Positions 1 through 11,046 of a stretch of DNA of 64,000 nucleotides are shown one piece after another (positions within the stretch are counted from its first letter, which is position 1; each line of letters begins with the position of its first letter). The DNA is from Diplonema papillatum (taxonomy: Eukaryota > Euglenozoa > Diplonemea > Diplonemida > Diplonemidae). The notes under the pieces are model-generated. The model had not been told where the DNA came from. It did not search any database and worked only from the letters and a program-made list of their open reading frames with translations. The position numbers and the translations under genes were made by a program. The stretch spans positions 1 through 64,000 of the forward strand of contig JAPJBO010000740.1 of the NCBI GenBank assembly GCA_030068145.1, written 5' to 3'.

Positions 1-474
1 AACACAATAAACGCTACGTGGGCGCTATGTGAGTGTCTCGTATTTCCTCGACGAGCCATGTTGGCTGTGTGTGGGAGGAAGATGGTCAGCCACAGTTTTT
101 TCGTCGACACCGACTCCTGGTTTATAGAGGCTGACGCTCTAGGGTGCCAGCAAGGCACTGCAGCTCACGGGCTGCATCCCAGGACCGTTGATGCCGGTAG
201 TCCCTTAGCAAGTGCCAGAACGCTCTGCAATTGGTGGCATCTTGCTCTCGCATTTGGAGCTCAGGTGGTCAGAAGTTGGCTTCTGTAAACCGTGGGAGCG
301 CGTCCTCGAACAAGGCGTGGCTGAGAAGAAAGTGGCTCACCTGGTCGGGAAGAAACGACTTGTCGGCAGCGTTTCCGCGTGTGGCCTCTGCGTAGGAAAG
401 AGGGAGATGCATTCCAGTCTGCTGTTCCTCCCTACTCGGTCTGCTGGCTAGGGACCATTGGGATAGAAGCCATT

Positions 475-812
475 GGGACAATCCCATGGTACCGCGTGGA
501 GAGCGCGATCGGGCCCACGGCAGCGCAAGCCCGTGCTCACACGCCGGTCGAGCTGGCAACGGTGGTTGCGCACGCAGCCGTCTGCTTGCGGTCGCGCCGG
601 CTAGGCCCGCAACTGCAGCCGCCATGGCGGCCATATTTTCGCCGGGCAGCTCATCCCATCGCGCCAGCAATCCAGTTAAGGAACACAACCGAGGCACAGT
701 TGTGAAATGTAGCCGAGGTATGCTTGGTAGAGGCTATTAAACAAGAGTTAAATTCGGACGTCGGAGCGGCGACGACGGCTCAGAAGGCAACCGCACCGAA
801 GGAAGAATTTAA
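475..812. repeat. 338-bp direct repeat, copy A
   Basis: Begins GGGACAATCCCATGG and ends GAAGAATTTAA. By eye it is identical over its whole length to 2233-2570. Identity over 338 bp implies a very recent duplication or gene conversion. It carries overlapping short frames but no protein I recognise. Confidence 0.9.
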
Positions 813-2232
813 TGGGCGTTTAATTCAGCTAATTTCGCGCAAGCGCCGGCAGGAGCGAGATCTACCAAGCACCTTCCTCCGATTTTCCCACCCACCCACC
901 CAGGAAATGGAAGGAAAGAGGATGTCTAGGAGTATCAGGCAGCTCTCCTTCGTGAAAGGTGAGTTCTTTGATGAAGAATGGAAGAGCTGACAGTGTCGCT
1001 GCAGGGCTCCCGGTCCTGTCGCTCAGGAATCTTCCCTATAGCTATCGCCCGGTCCCCCCCTTCAAGGTTTACGTGTACCTTCGCCTTCAACGCTTCTCCG
1101 GGGGGTGGGAAGTCTCGAGGAGGCTTCGCGAGAGACCCGGGAGATCGTGGGGACGCCCCGGGGGAGACCAGCGAAAGGGAAGGTGACGGCACAGCGCCGT
1201 ACGCTGAGTGCGCTCAGAGCACACGCTCCGGAGCGCGCACGGGACCACATCGGGTCCCCGAATACACCCGCGAGGACGAAGGCCGTCTACAGCTCCAGTA
1301 CAGCGGAGTATGCGGCGAGAACGGGGGTGAGCCATATCCGACCTCTGTTCGCCGCCTGGAGGGTTTTTGGCGGCTGCCTGTGCCCCCGGAGCCGTCATTG
1401 TCTGGGGCATTCGGCAGCAAAGGGGGGAACTAGGTCTATCCTTTCGAGACAGACCCCCTTGTACCGTTCCCCTTCCCCTTGATGCAGTGCCAGACGAGCC
1501 TCATTCCACCTTTGCTGGGCCAATATCCTCGGTAATGATCGACTGCATGCTGCAGGATCTGTGCGGTCCTCGAGCAACTGCGGCGCGGCGGAGCACGCGC
1601 TGCTGCACGAAAGCTCCTGATTCGGAGGCTCTTTCTACACTGCGTCGGGAGCCTCCTTTCTCAGCGCCCGCTGGTCGTGGAGGACAAATCCCCGTGCCAA
1701 AGTCTCCGCGCCGATCGCCTTCATGGTGCCTTTTGCAATGACACCCCGGCTCGTATCAGGTACTGCCCGGTAAGGTCTTCTCATTGCTGAAGAGAATGGC
1801 GCTGGCGAGGCGCCGAGTTGCTGCGCCCTTTTCCCCAAATCACACCGAGTACTACGGCGTCCTCCGCGGGACTGAGGCCAGAGGTGCTGGACACCCTGAG
1901 TAGGCTGAGCTGGGCTGGACTGTACGGTAACCGGTATGGGACCCACTGCAAGAGTGGGCAGGTGCTGCACCCTCTTGGGGGTCGGAATGAGGTCGTCACA
2001 GGGCGACTGGGCGGATGCGGCGCTGATTCGAAGGTGCGGCGAGAAGGCTCCCCGTGACCCGCGTAGGTCCAGGCGGTCAAGTTTTATTGCCCGGCGGCGG
2101 TACATGTGTACAAGTCGAAGAGCGCAGCACTCTAGCTGTGTTCAGAGTGCCTGGCTACTCACGGTGGTGCGTTCGTACGTACTTTCAGTGTGCAGGTTTG
2201 TGTTCCCTGGTTTGCTAGAGCTGTCCGGCGAA

Positions 2233-2570
2233 GGGACAATCCCATGGTACCGCGTGGAGAGCGCGATCGGGCCCACGGCAGCGCAAGCCCGTGCTCACAC
2301 GCCGGTCGAGCTGGCAACGGTGGTTGCGCACGCAGCCGTCTGCTTGCGGTCGCGCCGGCTAGGCCCGCAACTGCAGCCGCCATGGCGGCCATATTTTCGC
2401 CGGGCAGCTCATCCCATCGCGCCAGCAATCCAGTTAAGGAACACAACCGAGGCACAGTTGTGAAATGTAGCCGAGGTATGCTTGGTAGAGGCTATTAAAC
2501 AAGAGTTAAATTCGGACGTCGGAGCGGCGACGACGGCTCAGAAGGCAACCGCACCGAAGGAAGAATTTAA
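2233..2570. repeat. 338-bp direct repeat, copy B
   Basis: Second copy of 475-812 in the same orientation, with the same two ends. The flanking sequences differ completely, so the repeat unit has sharp borders, as expected of a mobile or transposed segment. I see no clear terminal inverted repeat. Confidence 0.9.
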
Positions 2571-2610
2571 CTCTAAAAAAAATTCCGACGTGTATTATCG
2601 TCGTTATTAA

Positions 2611-2760
2611 CGGTATACTCGCCCACGTTTTTGCCCATAACGGTATATTCGCCCAAGTTTTTGCCCATAACGGTATAGTCGCCCAAGTTTTTGCCCACTA
2701 CGGTATGGAAATCGAAGTTTTTGCCCATAGCGGTAAACGATTGTGAAGTTTTTGCCCAAA
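2611..2760. repeat. 30-bp minisatellite, five units
   Basis: Five head-to-tail 30-bp units starting CGGTA and ending TTTTTGCCCAWAA. The first three are nearly identical and the last two are diverged. There are no unique spacers, so it is not a CRISPR array. Confidence 0.9.
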
Positions 2761-3194
2761 CCGGTTTTGAGACCAAAAATGAGCCGGGCCAAAAAACGGC
2801 CTGACCCATTTGATTGCAGAAATTTCTTCGACCCCCCCAGCCTGACCAGTTCGATTCACCACCACACCGAAACGTACGAGGGTTGACCTGGGTTCACTGG
2901 CCCGTGGATGCGTGCGGGCGGCCGAGCGGAGAGTGCTGGGAGAAGGCAGGTTACTTGATGATGTGGACAGGCCAGTAACCCAACGTCACAACGTCACCCG
3001 GCCATGCGCGCACTACCGAGCAGCGACTTCGAGCTGAGTCTCCAAAAAGTTTGAAACCTCGTTTTCGTGCATGTTGTATAATTCCGGTTTCACCCCACAA
3101 AATCTAGAGAGATCGGGTGGAAGGAAGTTCCTGTTGGCGGAATTGAACGAATGGAAAGTAAGAAGGAGCTTTTCACGCCAACGTGCGGAAAAGT

Positions 3195-3490
3195 TAGTCC
3201 AAAAATTTGGACCCAAACCTTGAACCAAAATCCGAGCCAAACTTGGACCCCCAAATTTGAACCCAATACTTGGACCCAAAACTTGGACCCACTTGAACCC
3301 AAAACTTGGACCTAAAACTTGGACCCAATACTTGGACCCAAAACTTGAACCCAAAACTTGGACCCAAAACTTGGACCCAAAACTTGGACCCAAAACTTGG
3401 ACCCAAAACTTGGACCCAAAACTTGGACCCAAAACTTGGACCCAAAACTTGGACCCAAAACTTGGACCCAAAACTTGGATCCAAAACTTA
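3195..3490. repeat. 13-bp minisatellite (CTTGGACCCAAAA)
   Basis: About 20 head-to-tail copies of the 13-mer CTTGGACCCAAAA, near-perfect from 3350 to 3480 and degenerate at the left. A period of 13 bp makes all frames open and cycle through the same residues, which explains the Gly/Ser/Phe/Trp-rich reading frames here; they are not genes. It ends about 50 bp before the USP14 exon. Confidence 0.95.
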
Positions 3491-3541
3491 GTAACCTCCA
3501 CTGGACTTCACTCGGTTACTGTAAAATCAAACCGAAAACAG

Positions 3542-6500
3542 AGTGCTCAGCGCGTTGAAGGGAGTGTACGACCAGATGGACCAGAAGCTGACTGGAGGTG
3601 AGGTCGTGCCTATGGTGTTCGTGATGCTTTGCAGGACCCTGTGGCCACAGTACGACCAGCAGCAGCAGGGCCACTACATGCAGCAAGACGCGCAAGAGTA
3701 CTGCAACAGCATTCTTGACGCGAGTCGCCGGGCGCTGAAGGACGAAACTGGCTCGAAAGACATCGGAACAAAGCTTTTCGAGGGCGAGCACGAAACGTCC
3801 GTCTGCTGTCCCTCCCTGGCCGACGAGCCGAAGTCGGTATCCAAGAGCACGTTCTACATGCTGATGTGCTCCATCGACCAGGAGACGGCTACCATCGAAA
3901 TCGGGCTCGAGAAGGCTATGCACAGCAAGCGGGTGCAAAAAGCGCAAACAACAGGTGCTGACGCCGAGTTCGACGTGACGCAGAAGCTGTCGCGCCTGCC
4001 GGTGTACCTGTGGGTCAACATCGTGCGGTTCGAGTGGCGGAAAGACATATCCAAGAAGACCAAAAAATTGAGGAAGGTTGCCTTCCCGTTCCGGTATGCC
4101 GCTCTATAAATACAACTTGCGCTGCATCTCGGCCCACCACGACTGTCGCTGCTCGGCGTGCCGCTCGGAAACGCGCGCGAGCGAGCATTCGGACTCTGTT
4201 CTGTAAACTTGCGCATCAGCTACCAGCGGTTCTCTCATGAGTTTCGTCTAAGGCCTCATTGCGCGGGATCAATAGGGACTGCCGGGTCGGACGTACTCCT
4301 ACGTCAGCGGTGAAATTCTTAGATCGTTGGAAGACGAACTTCTGTGAAAGCATTCGATAAGAATGTCTTCATTAATCAAGAACGAGAGCGTGGGGATCCA
4401 AGATGATCAGATACCGTCGTAGTCCACTGCTGTAAACGATGCCGTCTCAGGATCGAGGGAAGTCATTTTGGCTCCCACGGCACTCCCCGAACGAGAAATA
4501 AAAGATTATGGACGCCAGGCTGAAACTTAAAGGAATTGACGGAATGACACCACCAGGCGTGGAGTATGCGGCTTAATTTGACCCAACACAGCAGCGACAG
4601 TTTCCAACTGTCATCGAGCTGCACCACGGCGCAAGCGCGGCAAAAAGTGACTCCTTCGGGGTCACGGAGAGTGGGCCAATGACTCCCCACGAATGATGCA
4701 GGAGCCCGTTCGCTTGCAAACAAGCATCTCTCAGTGACGAAGCGGTCCTTGGTTTTGTTAGCAAACGCAGTGCAATTTAGCAGGCGTTGTCAGGGCTAAT
4801 TTTGTTTGGGGTTCTATCTTGTTCTTGCAGGAAGTCGAAGGATTGATCCCCGAGCGCTACTTTTAATCCGCTCGCATCTTACACGCGAAAATAATCACTA
4901 CAAATACAGGCTTGACGTGCACAACCTGTGCTCGGATGCGCTGCAGGACTCGATGAAGGGCCCCCGACAGACGGCGAAGGAGGAACGAGACCGGATGATG
5001 GAAGCGAAGAAGGCCGGGAAGCAGCCTCTTTTCGCGGGGGACGAGAAGAAGGACGACAAACCGAACGCGGAGTCGTCCGCCAAGGCAGAAGACGCGAAGA
5101 GCGCAGAAAAAGAGGAGAAGCCGGAAGAAAAGAAGGGCGAGCAGACAGAGTCCAGCGACAAGCATGCGGTCGACGCAGGCGGTGACGTCGCCATGAAAGA
5201 CGCTGAGGCGAGCGGTATGTTCCTTCCCTGTTGACTCGCATACTGGAGCCACACCGCCCGGATCGACGAAAGAAGGATGCGCTCTGCAACAGGACCGAAT
5301 GTCCCTGATCTGCGTGCAAATAAACCAGTGGCGTTTGTCTACACAAAATTATACAAAGCATTACACAAAATCACACAAAGCATTACACAAAATTACACAA
5401 AGCATTACACAAAAATTACAGAAAGGATTTCACAGTGTATTGGGACTCGAAATCGCTTTCGGAACCTTTTTCGCGACTTTCCCGTCACATTCTGGCCTCA
5501 GCTTTGCCCCGTGAGTGAATTTGAATGTCTTTCGAGAAATTTGACAGCTGACGAGTCTTCCCCACCACCACACCAGACTTTAGCCAGCATCATTGTCGCG
5601 AACCTTTGTGCCCGGCCAACCTGACAGTGTATTAAGGTCTGCACCGTTTCAAAGAGAACGGCTTGCACTGATTTTGCCCCACTGGGCCGACGTGCGTACT
5701 GAGTAGGCTTGGGAGTCAAGAAGATTGTGAATTGACATCAATACTACTAGTTACTGGCTCACATGGTTGAAGGGGGGCGAAGAAACTCTTTTTGGTTCGA
5801 CTCATGGTTCTGGGGCCGTTGAGGTTGTCGCTTCTCAGCCTTCGAGGTCGCCCGTGCCAGGTGGGACGGAGTCGGCGCCACGTTCCGGAGGAGCCGTTGA
5901 CCTGGACAGGAAGGTGCATCATCGTGCGCGGTGGGGGCGTGCTATCATTCAACGAAGAAGAAAACGGGGTTTACCCAAAGGCAAATAAACGCTGAGAAAG
6001 TGGCACCGAAGAGCCTCGCGCCGGCGGCATTTCCTCCGAATCGAGTGAAGCGCGAGAACGTGGTGCTGGCTACCGGAAAGACCAGAAGGCGCAGAAAAGC
6101 GCGGGAACCAGAATTGAGAGCGAAGGTCGGAATAACGACACCTGCGCGAGCAATGAAGCGACGACAACGAAGTTGATCATGACGAGATGAGCACAACACT
6201 TCACGTGCAAAGAGGTGACCGCGAAGCCGGCGATAGACTATCGCCGCAGATGTCGGGAGGATCGAGGCGCGCCGCTCGGGAGCCCGCTCAGCCCCGCAAG
6301 GGCCGAGCGGAGCGCCAGGTCTCAAGAAGTGGCAGTGTTTGCTCGAGCAACGACGGCGGCCCGTCTCGATCCGAGAGGGCAATCTATAGATCCATCCGAC
6401 GTAGTCGTTCGCGGCGAATCACGCCACTGGGAGTTGTGGCACAGCGGCTATGCGGGGTACGTCACGTTCTTGTTTCAATTGTTCGTGCTGTGCGCGAAGG

Positions 6501-8663
6501 CGAGTAGAGGGTGATTTTCTACTCGACGCGAACTTCTGCAGCGACGTGCTGTGCACACAGTGATTTGTTCCGGATACTACATAAGTAGTATGGGCCCTGG
6601 GGGGAAAGATAGGTTGGTTGCTTGGCTTGCCCGTATGCAGGCACTGACTTTTCCCGTTTAGGCCTTCAGCTGGGTTCCGAACGGTGCCTACTACACATTA
6701 CGAACGTAACTTACACGCACTCGTTGCTCGCCTTTGTGTCCTTCAGCCGGGGCTCAGGTTCTGGCGGCTGCTTGCGAGTGGCACTGCGGCTTTCGCCACG
6801 CTATCCGAAAAGGCGAAGGGGGGCAGTGCTCAGTTTCCGTGCGGCACTGCGGCTTCATGTTCCTGCTCATCCGAATCGGTCGAGTGATCATCACGCACTG
6901 TCTCAGCATAACTGGGTGTTGGATACGTGATGCTCGTTCTCGGGTTCGAGAGCGAGCATCACGTATCGCGAGTTGAATCGAATGGTTCTGAAGAAGGATG
7001 TTCCCGATCAATGGATCTTCAACAACAGCGACTGATCTTGAGAACTTGCCCTCCCGGACCGGGCCCACGTCCCCCCAGGATTCCTTCGCAATGAAGCGAC
7101 AACCTCAACGGCCCCAGAACCGTGAGTCGAACCAAGAAGAGTTTCCCTTCAACCATGTGAGTCAGTAACTACAGTAGTGGTGTGTCCTTGGACAGAGTGA
7201 GCCAATGCCTCTCACGGCTGTGCCACGCATGCTCTTGACAGAAGCTAGCATCCGGCATTGTGCATTCGTGTTACCGTCGTTGGCACTCTCTGTAGTCCGT
7301 CTTTCGCGCTTCACTTCATGTTTCCATCGGGCCTGCTTGCGTTGCCATTCCGATGGGTAGTGTCTGTGGGCGGAACCTGCCGTACGGGAGGCAGCTTTGC
7401 GGAGTCGCCTGCGGCACGGCGCGTACCTTTTCGCCGGCCTTCCTCGCTGTCTGCTCTCGTGCGTTGTGTTCAGCGGCCGTGATCCCGGTTCCCCAGTAAC
7501 CACAGTAGTGGCAGGACCTTCGCCACAGGCTTCGGCACATCCGGAAGGAGCAGTTCCTGGTAGAAGAATTCTGCGCAAGATCTTCCAGCGCCCCTTTCTG
7601 ACTCAGAGTCACACGGAAGTGTTCGTTCTTGTAGATGACAACGAGGTCACGTTGGGTCTCGCCTGCGTCCTGGGCTCCTGAGGCTGGAGTCGTCCATCAT
7701 TGGTGTCGGTTCACACTCTTCTTGACACCCAAGCCTACTCAGGACGCACATAGGCTACCGCGCGCAGTGAGGCAAATTCAGTGCAAGCCATTCTCCTTGA
7801 AACGATGCCTCGATAAGGACCTTATTAAGGTTGGCCGTGCAGGAAAGTTCGTGAAAAGGAGGTGGCTAAAGTCTGGTGTGGTGGTGGTGGTGGTGGTGGT
7901 GGTGGTGGGGAAGACTCGTCTGCCAGCTGTCAAATTTCTCGAAAGACATCCAAATTCACTCACGGGGCAAAACTGAGACCAAAATGTGACGGGAAATGTC
8001 GCGAAAAAGGTTCCGAAAGCGATTTCGAGCCCAAATACACTGTGCAATCCTTTGTGTAATTTTTGTGTAATTTTGTGTAATGCTTTGTGTAATTTTGTGT
8101 ACTCAAAAGCCACACTGAATAAACTCCAAGTCGAGGTGCGCGCAACGAAACAGACGCCTCATCAGCATCATTCATTCCTTACCAACTTTCGGGTGTTGTA
8201 GTTCTCAACTTTGTATTAAGTAGATCATCTTGGCATCAATCCAAGGCAGTGTTCCAGTCCTTGACAAGTATCCAGAACTTCACGTGGCTTTTCTGCAGGC
8301 CGTGGGGCTGACTGTCTCAGGTGCGTTTAGCATAAGCTCCAAGCTCGAAGGTACGACACGCCTTGCTCTGGTTTGGGAAATCGGTGCCATTTGCCCGCGG
8401 GCCCGCGCAGTACCGCCGAGCACGAGCTTCGACTCCCTTCAGCGGAACAAACGAAAAAAAAAGCAGGTGACGCCGAAATGGGCGACGCCGAGAAGTCCTC
8501 AGCCGGCAACGACACCGGGTTTTACGAGCTGTGCGGCATCGTGACGCACAAGGGACGGGATGCTGACTCTGGGCACTACGTGGGATGGACAAAGCTGCCG
8601 GACGGTCGATGGATGTGCCACGACGACTCGAGGGTGTACGAAGTGGCCGATACCAAAATTCAG
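3542..8663 (+). CDS. USP14: Ubiquitin carboxyl-terminal hydrolase, USP14/Ubp6 type (partial, three exons)
   Basis: Proteasome-associated cysteine protease that removes ubiquitin from substrates. Exons by homology and splice signals: 3542-4093, 4910-5214 and 8467-8663. The phases fit: CG|G gives Arg in FPFRLDVHNLC, and G|GT gives Gly. Donors are GTATGC, GTATGT and GTGTGC; acceptors are all CAG. Exon 1 carries the family motif MQQDAQEY and ends with RLPVYLWVNIVRFEW and VAFPFR. Exon 2 is a charged Lys/Glu/Ala linker, longer and more repetitive than in typical members. Exon 3 holds the catalytic His in DADSGHYVGW and the acidic partner in CHDDSRV. Missing from the window are the N-terminal ubiquitin-like domain, the Cys box (expected before 3542), and the last exon with the GGGDWH-type motif, which I could not find after 8663. 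Homology to USP14 is clear; whether the copy is complete and functional is unknown. Confidence 0.88.
4290..4590 (+). rRNA. 18S rRNA central-domain fragment inside USP14 intron
   Basis: Lies in the 816-bp intron 4094-4909, same strand as the gene. It contains the universal small-subunit stretches GGTGAAATTCTTAGAT, ATTAATCAAGAACGA, AGATACCGTCGTAGTC, GAAACTTAAAGGAATTGACG, ACCACCAGGCGTGGAG and GGCTTAATTTGACYCAACAC, in the right order. The sequence between them differs strongly from common 18S genes. The match fades after 4590. The fragment is roughly a sixth of an 18S gene. The rest of 18S is not adjacent. It could be an rDNA insertion, transfer from another eukaryote, or one piece of a fragmented rRNA. 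Confidence 0.85.
5320..8125. mobile_element. Large foldback / TIR element filling USP14 intron 2
   Basis: The left arm (about 5320-5850) is an inverted, diverged copy of the right arm (about 7080-8125). Shared landmarks include the ACACAAAGCATTACACAAA repeats, the fibre CGCTTTCGGAACCTTTTTCG, TTTCTCGAAAGACATYC and GTTCTGGGGCCGTTGAGG. The right arm contains roughly 540 bp of extra sequence (about 7172-7712) bracketed by CAGTAACYACAGTAGTGG, which looks like a secondary insertion. The outer tips hold 22-bp tandem units. No transposase is visible in the middle (5850-7080). Likely a non-autonomous foldback transposon. Confidence 0.75.
6922..6967. repeat. 46-bp near-perfect palindrome
   Basis: GATACGTGATGCTCG on the left pairs with CGAGCATCACGTATC on the right around a GTTCTCGGG-type centre. 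It sits near the middle of the 5320-8125 foldback element and could be its central hairpin. Confidence 0.85.
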
Positions 8664-8791
8664 GTGTGCGTTCTCGCCTGGAGGCAACAAAAATAGTTGT
8701 TGCTCTCTCGAGTCGAGAGGTTGCGTTGAAATTGGACTTCTTCAAGTTTAGCTTTTTTTAGTTTAGTAGTTTAGCTCCATTGGATCCCTCA

Positions 8792-9204
8792 GGTGTCATG
8801 GGGGGGCCGTCACGTGGCGACACCGTTGACCGCACCTTAATTGAGTCGCGGTCCCGATCCCCCAACTGCCAGCATCATGTACTTGATGCGACGCGGAACA
8901 AGTGCTGACAGCACCGCCCGACGAATAGCGGGCCACAAAAGTGGCAAATCGACCGGTCGGGGGGTGCTTAGCAGCCAATGGCCTGATGGCTGAGTGCACA
9001 CCTAAGGGCTGCATCCTCGTGATGTAGCGTGTTGTGTATAAGGCTTCGTGGGGGCCTGGTCAAACCACGTCATCACAATAGGCGCAAACTTTCTACAGTG
9101 ATTGGACAGTCGGGATGCCGGGGGCGGGTCTCCATGAAGAAGAGAAAGGTAAAGCAAGACCTGCCCCCTGCGCCTGCTGCGACGCATACTACTACTACTA
9201 GTTT
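8792..9204 (-). repeat. Dispersed repeat of about 400 bp with zinc-finger-like relic, copy A
   Basis: Inverted, diverged copy of 57214-57592. Both share TAATTGAGTCGCGGTC, the CATCATGTACTTGATGCGACG stretch, CCGACCGGTCGATTTGCCAC (reverse sense) and TTACTTTTCTCTTC. On the minus strand the sequence preserves pieces of a Cys/His-rich protein better seen in the other copy. Sequence between 8664 and 8791 is non-coding and T-rich. Confidence 0.8.
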
Positions 9205-10107
9205 AGCTCCGGAAAGGAGTGATCGTGCTGCCCAGTGGGGTCCCGAGGATGTGTCGGCGCCTGCCAGGAGGCAGAGGCTGGCGGTTCAGGGAGGCGACCC
9301 GAAGCGGATTCCGGACGGTGTCCCCGTTTTCGAGGGAAACCAGCGCGTGTGTCTGCTGCACGGCAAGCCGAAGTGCGAGGGCTGCACCCGCCAAAAATTG
9401 AGCTGGAAGGGTGCTGCTCCAACCAGGGACGGGCTGGCGGTGAAGATGTGCACGAAGCCGCATGACGGCGTGCTCCACGTGCACGTCGGTGGCGGCATGC
9501 TGCAAAAACTCGCACTACAAGTGCCTGACTCACGAGCTGCCGACGTGCGATACGTGCATGCGGTACGAGGACGTGCAGAGCCGCAGGCCCAGGCAGTGCT
9601 GCAAGCGAGGGCACCACGGAGCACGGCCAGCGGTAAAGCGAGGGCCTGTCGACCAACGGGCGAGCGCGTGCGCCTCGAAGGTGCCGGAGCCGAAGCCGCG
9701 GCCTCAGGGCCCACAACCAACAGATCGGACGCCACCACCGACCGGTGAACGTGCAAAAGGGACGGACGGCGCCTGCTCCCAGCAGGAAGCGCGGACGCGA
9801 CGACGAGCAAGCAGGTGGGGGCGCCCGCAAGAAGCCGAAGCCGCAGCAGCCGCCTCTTGAACGAGAAGCGCACCCCAAAAGTGGACAGCCCATAAAACCC
9901 AACCAAGCGGAGCTGCGAAGACGAGCAGGCTAAGAAGTCGAGATCTCTCGGCCGCGGAAAACACCATGCGAGGGAGAAAAGGAAGTGCGCCGAATCATCT
10001 GATTCCTCGTCATCAAACTGCACATCGGACGTGAAGCGCGCACCGGAGACAAACAGTACGCGGGGCAAGAAGCGACCGAAGCATGACACGACGCGTGCAA
10101 AGAGGTA
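9205..10107 (+). pseudogene. Decayed Cys-rich / Lys-Ser-rich gene, founder of a dispersed family
   Basis: GC-rich, codon-biased sequence with coding character in changing frames. The first part reads VCLLHGKPKCEGC, then, in another frame, CSTCTSVAACCKNSHYKC, CLTHELPTCDTC and RQCCKRGHH. The tail is basic and Ser-rich (KRGRDDEQAGG, later EDEQAKK, KRAPETNSTRGKKRPKHD, TTRAKR, then TAG at 10105-10107). At least three frame changes make it a likely pseudogene unless there are introns I cannot define. The Cys spacing suggests a zinc-binding region, but I do not recognise the family. Its 3' end recurs at 30270-30395 (+), 44573-44690 (-) and 53060-53260 (-). Confidence 0.45.
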
Positions 10108-11046
10108 GTCTGTAGCGTCTTGTGCAGTCTATCGACACAGAAACTCTACGGAACCACGGAAACAGACGTGCAACAGCAATGGAAGAACACGTACGAGTGT
10201 CTTCTTCAATAGATCAATCTGCCATAAGGCGGAAGGCCTGGAGCTGGGAGAATGTCTGCGCGTGTGCACCAGTTACTCGACATCAGTAGTATCGTCTTTT
10301 CTGAAAGACATAGCAAAAACATAGCAACCGTATCCGATATGTTAGATGCTTTCAGTCGTGAACCACTCGGCACACGCAACAGCGACGATGCTCAGCGTCG
10401 GGGAGCCGGTCGTGGGAGCGCCCGGAGTCACCGAGGCATCCGCAACGAGAAGCTAGAAGCATTAGCTGCCCAGCTGCAACTAGAGGTGCGGGCATGGTCA
10501 GTTCCCCGCACAAGACTTCCCGGTAGAACAACTTATTGCTGTACGTCGGCTTATTGTACAAGGAGAGAAGCGTCGTGGATGTGATGATGGAAGGCCGAAA
10601 GAAAAAACAATCCTTAGGGTTACACCCCAATCTCATTGTCGGGCATCGAGAATGTAATAGCAACTGCAGCCGCACTCTATAACAACAGCGTCGAAAGCCT
10701 CTCAACGCGTAGTAGATCAGTTAAACGCATACAAGTCACCGATCGCTGACAAAGCGCAAAGGAAATACACCGTAGTCGTCGCCGTCATCCCAGAGAGCCT
10801 TGAACTGGAGTACTACTCCAGCAACGTCCTGTAGTTCTGTACGGAGTCATCCAAGCCAGGGCAAGAAGAACGGAACAGGGCAAGGCTTGTCCTATCTTGG
10901 ACCGACAGTACACGAAGATCAACATGCAAGCTATGCGACCGGCTTCAATGTGGTTTGACGTGCCTTCGCAGACTGGCACGCAAACCTCGTGTCCTGCACT
11001 TTAAACATCACGCCGATGCGACTGTAGGCTTCTGCTTGTCAGACAT
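10108..11046. other. Intergenic, no gene recognised
   Basis: No protein family, RNA or clear repeat seen. The first about 35 bases still align with the 3' flank of the dispersed family (TGCAGTCTATCGACACAG). Confidence 0.5.

Larger units (their letters stand above)
1..3541. other. Non-coding sequence upstream of the first USP14 exon
   Basis: No recognisable gene or exon on either strand; the reading frames here are short and overlap each other. It probably belongs to an intron or the 5' flank of the USP14 gene, because the exon at 3542 begins in mid-protein and neither the ubiquitin-like domain nor the catalytic Cys box is found here. Identifiable contents are a 338-bp direct repeat and two minisatellites, listed separately. 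A small hairpin lies at about 2123-2158. Confidence 0.6.

Noticed and set aside
3013-3501. Frames rich in Gly-Pro-Ser-Phe-Gly-Ser-Lys-Phe-Trp
   Set aside because: Produced by a 13-bp minisatellite; no start context, no unique sequence.
8664-10107. Last exon of USP14
   Set aside because: Searched for the GGGDWH-MAY-type C-terminal motif; RLAVQGGDPKR at about 9280 is superficially similar but lacks the Trp and what follows is unrelated.
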